A stretch of 64,000 nucleotides of DNA from Aliivibrio sp. EL58. Its GTDB lineage: Bacteria; Pseudomonadota; Gammaproteobacteria; Enterobacterales; Vibrionaceae. The stretch lies in NCBI RefSeq assembly GCF_900312675.1, contig NZ_OMPC01000001.1:99140-163139 (forward strand), given 5' to 3'. Below are positions 57,350 to 64,000 of this stretch, in pieces. Numbering within the stretch: position 1 is the stretch's first letter; the number at the start of each line of letters is the position of its first letter. The notes under the pieces were generated by a model that did not search any database, was not told the DNA's origin, and saw only the letters and a program-made list of their open reading frames with translations. Both the position numbers and the translations under genes were made by a program.

Positions 57350-59469
57350 TATAAATGCTTCACTCGGCGTTGAACTTCTTCTTGCTTACCAAAGTTAAAT
57401 GGACGTGCATCTGGACTGCCTAAGTAACCACAAACACGACGTGTTACTGATACTTTGGTTGAGTCATGATTACCACATTTAGGGCACGTAAAGCCTTTGC
57501 TTGTACACTCAAACTCACCGGTGTAACCACACTCATAACACTCATCAATTGGTGTATTTGTTCCATAATAAGGCACACGGCTGTAGCTGTAATCCCATAC
57601 GTTTTCTAACGCTTCAATATTGCGTTGCATGTTAGGGAATTCCCCATAACAAATAAAGCCACCACTTGAAATCTCAGGGTAAGGCATTTCAAAATCAATT
57701 TTGTCGTATGGGTTTACTGTTTTTTGTACATCTAAATGGAAGCTATTGGTGTAGTAGCCTTTATCTGTCACTTTATCAATCACACCGAATTGGGTGTTAT
57801 CAAGCTTACAGAAGCGAGAACATAAGTTTTCACTTGGCGTTCCATAAAGACTAAAACCAAAACCCGTTTCTTTTGTCCAAATTTCTACTGCATCTTTTAG
57901 GTATTGAATGATTTCTAATGCTTTTGCTTGAAGCTCAGCATTGTCATATAAGTGATCATCACTGCCAAATAGTGCTTCAATCGTTTCATGTACACCAATG
58001 TAGCCCAGAGATACAGACGCGCGACCATTTTTGAAGATGTTGATAATGTCATCATCTGGTTTCAAACGAACACCACACGCACCTTCCATATAAAGGATAG
58101 GAGCAACGCGAGCTTTCACACCTTCTAAGCGAGAAATACGTGTTTCTAATGCACGACGACAAAGAAGTAGACGATCATCAAGCAATTTATAGAATTCGGT
58201 AACATCACCCTTTGCTTCAATCGCTACACGAGGAAGATTTAAGCTGATCACGCCAATGTTGTTACGACCATCATGGATTTGCTCACCATTTTCTTCATAA
58301 ACGTCTAGGAAGCTGCGACAACCCATTGGGGTTTTAAATGAACCTGTCACTTCAACTACTTTGTCGTAGTTAAGAATGTCTGGGTACATACGCTTTGATG
58401 CACACTCAAGCGCAAGCTCTTTAATATCGTAATGTGGATCTGATTTTTTATGATTCAAACCATCACGAATAGCAAAGACTAATTTAGGGAATACCGCTGT
58501 TTTACGGTTTTTACCTAAACCAGCAATACGGTTCGCTAAAATAGAGCGTTGGATCAATTTAGATTCCCACGTTGTACCTAAGCCAAAACCAAAAGTAACA
58601 AAAGGGGTTTGTCCGTTCGCTGTATGCAGTGTATTGACTTCATACTCTAAAGATTGGAATGCGTCGTAACACTCTTTTTCTGTTTGTGCTTGAGCAAATG
58701 CTTCAGCATCTGCAATGTTCCATTTTTCAGCCAATTTTTTCGCTTTTTCATAACTAACAGTTACGTATGGCGCAAGAATTTCATCAATGCGGTTGATAGT
58801 TGTGCCACCGTAAATATGACTTGCTACTTGAGCAATAATTTGTGCGGTTACTGCTGTTGCTGTGGCAATTGATTTTGGCGTATCAATTTCAGCATTACCC
58901 ATCTTAAAGCCACCCGTTAACATGCCTTTTAAGTCAATCAGCATACAGTTAAACATTGGGAAAAAAGGTGCGTAATCTAAGTCATGATAATGGATCTCTC
59001 CACGCTCATGTGCTTGTACAATATCACGAGGTAAAATATGACGTGTTGCATAGTGTTTTGCCACAATACCAGCAAGTAAATCACGTTGTGTTGGAATAAC
59101 TTTACCGTCTTTATTCGCGTTTTCATTAAGAAGTTCAGCATTGCTTTGTTCAATCAGACCACTGATTTCTTTATTTAGTACACTGATTTTCTCACGAGCG
59201 ATATCACGGTCATGACGATATTCAATATAAGCACGCGCTAATACTTTATGTGGTCCTTGCATTAATTCATTTTCAACCAAATCTTGGATCTGGCGAATAC
59301 CGACTTCTTTCTTATCCTGTAGAGCCACTTCTACAGCATGGGCCACTAACTGTGCATAACTTTCAATCTCAGGTGTTACCTGCTCTGACGCGCCTTTAAT
59401 TGCGTCAATAATACGAGAGTTCTTATAGGCTGCGCGGCTTCCGTCTCGTTTGATTACAGTGATATTCAC
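57349..59469 (-). CDS. nrdD: Anaerobic ribonucleoside-triphosphate reductase NrdD
   Basis: 706 residues. ATP-cone at the N-terminus (V-I-K-R-D-G-S-R-A-A-Y), zinc site C-Y-E-C-G-Y ... C-P-K-C-G-N, and the glycyl-radical site G681 in R-R-V-C-G-Y-L-G-S-P, the same residue number as in E. coli. Makes dNTPs without oxygen. Start codon is GTG with a GGAG ribosome site. A perfect FNR box lies 87-100 bp upstream. Confidence 0.96.
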   Translation of the reverse strand: MNITVIKRDGSRAAYKNSRIIDAIKGASEQVTPEIESYAQLVAHAVEVALQDKKEVGIRQIQDLVENELMQGPHKVLARAYIEYRHDRDIAREKISVLNKEISGLIEQSNAELLNENANKDGKVIPTQRDLLAGIVAKHYATRHILPRDIVQAHERGEIHYHDLDYAPFFPMFNCMLIDLKGMLTGGFKMGNAEIDTPKSIATATAVTAQIIAQVASHIYGGTTINRIDEILAPYVTVSYEKAKKLAEKWNIADAEAFAQAQTEKECYDAFQSLEYEVNTLHTANGQTPFVTFGFGLGTTWESKLIQRSILANRIAGLGKNRKTAVFPKLVFAIRDGLNHKKSDPHYDIKELALECASKRMYPDILNYDKVVEVTGSFKTPMGCRSFLDVYEENGEQIHDGRNNIGVISLNLPRVAIEAKGDVTEFYKLLDDRLLLCRRALETRISRLEGVKARVAPILYMEGACGVRLKPDDDIINIFKNGRASVSLGYIGVHETIEALFGSDDHLYDNAELQAKALEIIQYLKDAVEIWTKETGFGFSLYGTPSENLCSRFCKLDNTQFGVIDKVTDKGYYTNSFHLDVQKTVNPYDKIDFEMPYPEISSGGFICYGEFPNMQRNIEALENVWDYSYSRVPYYGTNTPIDECYECGYTGEFECTSKGFTCPKCGNHDSTKVSVTRRVCGYLGSPDARPFNFGKQEEVQRRVKHL

Positions 59470-59555
59470 AATAGCTCCAAATACTAAATAGTGGGTGCAT
59501 TAGATCAACTAACACAAGATGTGGTGTATTAAGCTCGATCTACGAATAAAATACT

Positions 59556-59569
59556 TTGATCTAGATCAA
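59556..59569. promoter_or_regulatory. FNR box upstream of nrdDG
   Basis: TTGATCTAGATCAA, a perfect and fully symmetric match to TTGAT-N4-ATCAA. Its position fits a class II-type FNR promoter giving a leader of about 50 nt before nrdD. Confidence 0.8.
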
Positions 59570-59709
59570 GCTAGTTTTATGGGTGATTCTAGTTTCGCCA
59601 CTGCTTTTAAATTGTTCTCAACTTTGCTGCAATGTATGAAAATGATACATTTTTTTGTGTGCTATCTATGGATTTTTTAATTAAACTGCTTGCGATTTCT
59701 GGAGGACTT

Positions 59710-60594
59710 ATGAATCAACGAATTACTCACTTTTTTAGTTTTTGTATCCTTATTTTTAGCTCATTTACTAGTAACGCGATCACATTTTCGACCTGGAACA
59801 TGGAATGGCTAACACTTAACCCTAATGAAAAATTTAAATCTTCGGAGAGATACCAACAAGACTTTGAACAATTAAGTTACTATTTTTCCCAGTCAAATAG
59901 TCAAATTTTGGCTTTTCAAGAAGTCGATTCTATAAAAGCAATCCAAAAAGTCGTTGGTAATGATTATCAAATTTTCATTTCCGATCGCTCTTCTAACTCT
60001 AAAAAGCAATTTGATGGTATTAACCAGTACACCGGATTTGCAATTCATCGGTCAATTTCAGTCAATGACCCTAATGATTTTTCTCTTTTGCCTAATAAGA
60101 AAAGCAGTAAATTACGCTATGCTACTTATGTTATCGCGAGCATAGATAACCAACCTCTTCACCTTCTATCTGTACACCTAAAAGCGGGATGTATGGGGCA
60201 AAAGAAAAATAACTATGCGTGTTCTACTTTAGAGCAACAAACCGAAGAATTAACAGACTGGATGAATGAACGAGAAGAGAACAACGACAAGTATTTAATT
60301 TTAGGGGACTTCAATAATACCCTTGCTCACCCAAGAAGTTGGTTATGGAAAAATATCGATAAACAAACGATAAAAACGCCAATGCTGTTAACCGAAAATA
60401 CCAAAGGAAGCTGCACTGCAAAACAGTGGAAGCGAGGTTGGCCTAAATACACCACGTTTACTCGTTTAATTGACCATGGTATTTCTAATCTATCACCAGA
60501 AGCGATCACTGTAACCCAACAAGTTTTCGAGCAATCGGATGTGAAAAAATACCAACTGACGGATCACTGCCCTATTCTTTTTTCATATCAGTAA
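59710..60594 (+). CDS. Secreted endonuclease/exonuclease/phosphatase (EEP) family protein
   Basis: 294 residues from the ATG at 59710, chosen because GGAGG stands four bases upstream; a longer frame from 59632 has no ribosome site and would hide the signal peptide. Signal about 1-23 (ending T-S-N-A). EEP motifs in order: W-N-M-E-W, Q-E-V-D, S-V-H-L-K-A-G, L-G-D-F-N-N, and L-T-D-H-C-P, so the DNase I-like active site is complete. The substrate (DNA, RNA or phosphodiester) cannot be told. Terminator at 60628-60655. Confidence 0.85.
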   Translation: MNQRITHFFSFCILIFSSFTSNAITFSTWNMEWLTLNPNEKFKSSERYQQDFEQLSYYFSQSNSQILAFQEVDSIKAIQKVVGNDYQIFISDRSSNSKKQFDGINQYTGFAIHRSISVNDPNDFSLLPNKKSSKLRYATYVIASIDNQPLHLLSVHLKAGCMGQKKNNYACSTLEQQTEELTDWMNEREENNDKYLILGDFNNTLAHPRSWLWKNIDKQTIKTPMLLTENTKGSCTAKQWKRGWPKYTTFTRLIDHGISNLSPEAITVTQQVFEQSDVKKYQLTDHCPILFSYQ

Positions 60595-60627
60595 AACTGG
60601 CAATTAAAAAACCTACCAAGAAACAAA

Positions 60628-60655
60628 AAAGGGACACTAATATAAGCGTCCCTTT
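60628..60655. terminator. Terminator between convergent genes
   Basis: Stem of about 11 bp with one mismatch (60628-60638 with 60645-60655) between the EEP and Sel1 genes; A/T-rich flanks allow use on both strands. Confidence 0.75.
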
Positions 60656-60681
60656 CATTACAGGTTATTAAGATAAATGGA

Positions 60682-61869
60682 TTAAAATTTTGCTTTGCTA
60701 TCCATTTTGGTTTGGCTAAAGTCCAAGCTCTCTTTTTTAGCCTCTTCTTTTACTGTTGATTGAGGCGACGTCTGGTCTTGTTGTTTTGAAGTCTCTTCTT
60801 GTTCCTTATCCTGATCTTCTTGTCGCTCACCTTTTGAGCCAGAGCCAATCACAAACTCATTGCTATCAGGAAAATAGCTCTCACGCTGATATAACTTATC
60901 CAATGACTTTATAATGATGTGTTTCTTTACTTTACCTCTGGCCATTTTTTCAAATAGAGGTTTTGCCATGCTCTGCAAGCCAATCACGGCATCAACACCG
61001 ACAAGATGCCCAACATGATCACGTCGAGAAACCGCAGCTTCAATACCATTCTTTGCGGCTAACCATAACCAAATATAAGCAATAGAATTGCCTTTCTCAT
61101 TAGTATCTGCACCCATTTCTCCCGCAAAATATTGCGCTTTAGCATCACCGGCTTCTGCTGCGACTTCTAACCAATACGTTGCTTTTTTAGGATCAACGGC
61201 TACACCTCGACCTTCAGCATACTGCTTACCAATGCGAATTTGAGCTTCAATATTATCAAGCATCGCTGCTCGTAAGTTCCACTCAGCAGCTAATTTAGCA
61301 TTAGGCTGTGGGTTTGATTCTGCAACATACCAATCAGCAATAAAAAGTTGAGCTGGGATATGATCTAATTCAGCAGCTTCTGTAATTAGATTTATTCCTT
61401 TTTCAACATTAGTTTCAGTACCATTACCTTGCAAAAATGCAATACCTAAAGCGAGCTTCTCTTCAGCCCCTCCTTCTTGAGCAGCTACGACCTTACTCCA
61501 AAAAACCGATTTTTCTCGCAATTCTACATTTTCACGGCGACTATCGCACAGGCGGATCACTGAACGCATGGCTATACTATTATCCAGTTTTGCTGCCATT
61601 TCATACCAATGTAACGACTCTTCAAAATTGTTCATTTCAGCTTCTTTCGCTAAAAACAATTGAGTTGATATATGTCCTGTCTGTGCTTTATACACTCGCT
61701 CTTGGCGTTCTGTAGCCCGAGCCTCAGCCAATGCTCTACGATACGAACTTTCATCGCGTTCTTTCTGCTTCTGTTTCTGTTTCTGTTTATTATTCGCGAA
61801 AAATAAATTAATACACACTAACACGAGCAAAATAACTAGCCCAACGACAGCGATTTGAATCCAATCCAT
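60682..61869 (-). CDS. Membrane-anchored Sel1-repeat protein
   Basis: 395 residues. N-terminal TM helix (about 5-27), then a short Lys-Gln repeat (K-Q-K-Q-K-Q-K-Q-K) encoded by in-frame hexamers, a coiled coil, and several Sel1-like repeats (for example A-L-G-I-A-F-L-Q-G-N-G-T, R-I-G-K-Q-Y-A-E-G-R-G-V, A-Q-Y-F-A-G-E-M-G). The tail (about 340-395) is rich in Glu, Gln and Lys and looks disordered. Sel1 proteins are scaffolds for protein interactions; partner unknown. GGGG ribosome site. Confidence 0.82.
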   Translation of the reverse strand: MDWIQIAVVGLVILLVLVCINLFFANNKQKQKQKQKERDESSYRRALAEARATERQERVYKAQTGHISTQLFLAKEAEMNNFEESLHWYEMAAKLDNSIAMRSVIRLCDSRRENVELREKSVFWSKVVAAQEGGAEEKLALGIAFLQGNGTETNVEKGINLITEAAELDHIPAQLFIADWYVAESNPQPNAKLAAEWNLRAAMLDNIEAQIRIGKQYAEGRGVAVDPKKATYWLEVAAEAGDAKAQYFAGEMGADTNEKGNSIAYIWLWLAAKNGIEAAVSRRDHVGHLVGVDAVIGLQSMAKPLFEKMARGKVKKHIIIKSLDKLYQRESYFPDSNEFVIGSGSKGERQEDQDKEQEETSKQQDQTSPQSTVKEEAKKESLDFSQTKMDSKAKF

Positions 61870-62047
61870 GCTACCCCATTATTCTAAATTTTTGATATCA
61901 CCTATTATTATCGACATTTATGACCAAAACATGAAAAAAAATTTGTGATGCATCTTCAAAAAAAACACTTAAACAAACTACAATTTTATAAATTAACTTC
62001 ATATAGCGTAATTTTTATTTGTATATTTTAAAAATGAGGATTACTAT
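61870..62047. other. AT-rich region before the Mn riboswitch
   Basis: 178 bp of AT-rich sequence between the Sel1 gene and the riboswitch. Presumably carries both divergent promoters. No small gene seen. Confidence 0.4.
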
Positions 62048-62180
62048 CCAGATCTTGGGGAGTAGTCACAAGGTTTAATACTTAATCTTGTTCAGATATC
62101 GTCATCCCGAAGCCTTGGCTTCCGGTATCTGTAAGTGGGCAAATGAATGCCAATCGCTTTGACAAGACCAAATACCATAA
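62048..62180 (+). promoter_or_regulatory. Putative yybP-ykoY (manganese) riboswitch
   Basis: The leader starts with CTTGGGGAGTAG, the hallmark 5' segment of yybP-ykoY riboswitches, contains hairpins (for example around CGAAGCC-TT-GGCTTCCGG at 62109-62124), and ends near CAAGACCAAATACC, close to the conserved 3' partner. It precedes a TerC/Alx gene, the usual target in gamma-proteobacteria. Boundaries are approximate; folding was done by eye. Confidence 0.75.
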
Positions 62181-62260
62181 CGTTAATTTTATTGTTTATG
62201 GTGGAAGGTTTACTCACTCATTTTAGCGGGACTCCTTTCACCTATTTGTAAGGAATTATT

Positions 62261-63205
62261 ATGTCACCGTTAACTTGGGAACTTTTTGGTTTCGTTGTTC
62301 TCGCTCTATTCGCTCTAGATATGTTTCAAACAAGAAAAGAAGCACCTAGCTTAAAAAAAGCTTTAGTGTGGTCACTTTTCTGGTTCGTACTTGCTTTCAT
62401 TTTCTGTGCAGCTCTTTATGTTTACTGGCCATTAATGGCACCAGAAAGCAGCTATTCAGCGAAAGACGCTAGTATCGCCTTCATTACAGGCTACTTACTT
62501 GAAAAAATGCTTAGCGTGGACAATCTATTCGTCTTTGCATTAATCTTTAGTCAATTTGCCGTACCTGAATCAAGCCGACCTCGAATCTTACTGTGGGGTA
62601 TTATTGGTGCACTAGCGTTACGTGCAGTAATGATCTTTGTTGGTGCAGGGTTATTAGCTCAATACCATTGGATATTATACATTTTCGCCGTATTCTTAAT
62701 CATCACGGGTGTTAAACTGTGGTTTGCGAATACCGAAGAGAACAGTGATTTCTCATCATCAAAATTAGTCATGTTTGCGAAAAAATACATTCCATTTGAT
62801 GACAAGTACGACGGTCATAAATTACTTACAAAAATAAACGGAAAAACGATAGCAACGCCTTTACTGTTAGTTGTAATTGTTATTATGTTTACAGACATTA
62901 TGTTTGCGCTAGATTCTATCCCTGCAATATTTGCTATCACTCAAGAACCTTTCTTAGTGTTTGCTGCAAATGTGTTTGCATTATTAGGTTTGCGCTCTTT
63001 GTATTTTGTTCTTCAAGGCATGTTAGATAAGTTCTGCTACTTACAACCTGCTTTAGCATTTATTCTAAGTTTCATCGGTATTAAGATGTTCTTGGTTGGT
63101 ACTGCATATGAAGTACCTACTGTAATTTCACTATTAACCATCGTTGGTATTATTACATTGGCGATTATTGGTTCTATTATGAAAAATAGATCTCAAAACG
63201 CTTAA
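62261..63205 (+). CDS. alx: TerC/Alx-family membrane protein
   Basis: 314 residues with about nine TM helices. Conserved acidic motifs in membrane: L-E-K-M-L-S-V-D-N-L-F-V-F and M-F-A-L-D-S-I-P-A-I-F-A-I-T, as in TerC/Alx, which export or tune manganese. AAGGAA ribosome site. The yybP-ykoY-type leader upstream supports a manganese role. Weak terminator at 63216-63245. Confidence 0.88.
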   Translation: MSPLTWELFGFVVLALFALDMFQTRKEAPSLKKALVWSLFWFVLAFIFCAALYVYWPLMAPESSYSAKDASIAFITGYLLEKMLSVDNLFVFALIFSQFAVPESSRPRILLWGIIGALALRAVMIFVGAGLLAQYHWILYIFAVFLIITGVKLWFANTEENSDFSSSKLVMFAKKYIPFDDKYDGHKLLTKINGKTIATPLLLVVIVIMFTDIMFALDSIPAIFAITQEPFLVFAANVFALLGLRSLYFVLQGMLDKFCYLQPALAFILSFIGIKMFLVGTAYEVPTVISLLTIVGIITLAIIGSIMKNRSQNA

Positions 63206-63215
63206 CCCCCATAGT

Positions 63216-63245
63216 ACAGCGGTAACCAATTACGGATACCGCTGT
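63216..63245 (+). terminator. Probable terminator of the terC/alx gene
   Basis: Nine-bp stem with additional inner pairs (63216-63224 with 63237-63245), followed by a T-rich but interrupted tail. Confidence 0.65.
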
Positions 63246-63366
63246 TTATTTCATTTTTTGCATAAATCTGTCCTATTCTTTACATACCATTGAACTCAAT
63301 TCAGATTTAAACGTCTATTATTTACCGATACTTTTCATTTCATCAAACTTACAATAAAAGGCATCC

Positions 63367-63864
63367 ATGAAAAAACTAATCCTCTCTACATGCTTATTGT
63401 TACTTTCTACTTCCAGTTTTGCTGCAGAATCATGCTCTAATAAAACCATCGTAGGCCAAATTGAAACCATCCATATCAAAGAATTAGACTCTAATTACCA
63501 AGCTCGTATTGATACAGGGGCAGCGACCACTTCAATCCATGCAACTAATATTGAGATTCTTGGAAAAAAAGATGAAAGTGAAGATATGCGTGATCATTTA
63601 GGTGATACCGTAAAGTTCACAACTTACAATGAAAATAACGAAGCTTCTGAACATACAGGTCGTATTATTAAGGTAAGTAAAATTCGTAATGCTCAAGGCG
63701 TTGAACGCCGTTATGCCGTTAGAATGCATTTAGCATTTGATGGAAAAGATAAAAAAATAGCAGTAAATCTGCGTGATAGAAGTAAGTTAGATTACAAACT
63801 TTTAATCGGTCGTAACTGGTTAGAAGGTGATTATTTAGTCGATGTAGAGAAAAATGCAGAATAA
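63367..63864 (+). CDS. Secreted RimK-associated retropepsin-like protein
   Basis: 165 residues with a signal peptide (1-20, ending S-F-A-A) and a retropepsin-like PF05618 domain: A-R-I-D-T-G-A-A-T-T-S-I-H-A and L-L-I-G-R-N-W-L. Periplasmic paralogue of the lipoprotein at 54880 but lacking the lipobox and linker. Proteolytic activity is not established. AAAAGG ribosome site. Confidence 0.85.
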   Translation: MKKLILSTCLLLLSTSSFAAESCSNKTIVGQIETIHIKELDSNYQARIDTGAATTSIHATNIEILGKKDESEDMRDHLGDTVKFTTYNENNEASEHTGRIIKVSKIRNAQGVERRYAVRMHLAFDGKDKKIAVNLRDRSKLDYKLLIGRNWLEGDYLVDVEKNAE

Positions 63865-63907
63865 CGTTTATTTTTTAAACGGTTAACTTCTTTTTTTCAA
63901 AAAATGC

Positions 63908-63936
63908 TTTACATAAAAATCAAAGCTGACTATTAT
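63908..63936 (+). promoter_or_regulatory. Promoter of the tRNA-Ser gene
   Basis: TTTACA (63908-63913), 17-bp spacer, TATTAT (63931-63936): near-consensus sigma-70 elements ten bases before the tRNA. Confidence 0.8.
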
Positions 63937-63946
63937 TCTCGGCATT

Positions 63947-64000
63947 GGAGGGATGGCTGAGTGGTCGAAAGCACCGGTCTTGAAAACCGGCAACCGTTAA
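63947..64000 (+). tRNA. tRNA-Ser (UGA), 5' part
   Basis: The first 54 bases are in the window; the rest lies beyond the right edge. GGAGGGA acceptor strand, D-arm with TGGCTGAGTGG, anticodon stem CCGGT/ACCGG (63974-63990) enclosing anticodon TGA at 63981-63983, and the start of a long variable arm (CAACCGTTAA), a class II tRNA feature. Confidence 0.95.

Noticed and set aside
59480..59495. NrdR box upstream of nrdD (ACTAAATAGT-like palindrome)
   Set aside because: The spacing between the conserved halves is about two bases short of the 16-bp NrdR consensus, and no second box was found.
1..64000. CRISPR arrays, insertion sequences or prophage
   Set aside because: No regularly spaced repeats, transposase or phage structural genes were seen anywhere in the window.

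Overview
The window is AT-rich gamma-proteobacterial chromosome. Gene content and order (ohr/ohrR, thi operon, psp-ycjXF, sapABCDF, torECA, modABC-cobQ, nrdDG), the many chemoreceptors and the ToxR-like regulators point to the Vibrionaceae, most likely Aliivibrio (fischeri group). This assignment is by recognition of protein families and was not checked by a search. No phage, transposase, integrase or CRISPR was seen.

Layout. 0-3 kb: organic-peroxide defence (ohr with a partial doxX, divergent ohrR with two mirror-image operators), an OmpA-like lipoprotein, a 56-residue membrane peptide and a YdjM-like membrane protein. 3-10.4 kb: an sCache chemoreceptor, an scsBDC-type thiol-disulfide operon, a truncated sensor and a GGDEF protein. 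10.4-16.3 kb: a TPP-riboswitch thiamine operon (thiD, thiZXY-like HMP-type transporter, tenA, thiM, thiE). 16.3-21.4 kb: ycjX-ycjF and pspABC with divergent pspF and a sigma-54 promoter. 21.5-26.8 kb: sapABCDF. 26.8-39.5 kb: a low-GC accessory region with two ToxR-like membrane regulators, three related chemoreceptors, an outer-membrane barrel and an alpha-galactosidase. 39.7-43.7 kb: torECA for TMAO respiration. 44-50 kb: DUF1289/CWC, yaiL, DUF2986, yjjG, modABC and cobQ. 50-55 kb: YgiW-like, barrel, dCache chemoreceptor, mltF-like. 55-64 kb: two retropepsin-like RimK-associated proteins, aminotransferase, nrdDG with an FNR box, a secreted EEP nuclease/phosphatase, a Sel1 protein, a manganese-riboswitch terC/alx gene and the start of tRNA-Ser(UGA).

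Most notable. In the 26.8-39.5 kb region each of three paralogous chemoreceptor genes is followed on the same strand by an unannotated micro-ORF (52, 39 and 37 codons). The three peptides share the pattern G-L-(T/S)-x-(E/K)-E-x-E-F-I, with V-F-x-M following in two of them. Two of the three sets are convergent with a ToxR-like regulator carrying a conserved periplasmic C-x6-C pair. The same region keeps the scar of a tandem duplication. At about 30.27-30.69 kb lie, in order, the 3' end of a dead alpha-galactosidase copy, its promoter region, the 3' end of a chemoreceptor copy, and a displaced copy of the last 82 bp of sapF (79/82 identical). The scar fixes the breakpoint at about 30605 and implies that the regulator/peptide/receptor module was duplicated and then remodelled.

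How the genes work together: anaerobic functions (torECA, nrdDG) carry perfect FNR-type boxes; envelope-stress and redox systems (psp, scs, ohr) and metal or vitamin systems (TPP and Mn riboswitches, molybdate uptake) surround a chemotaxis-rich accessory region.
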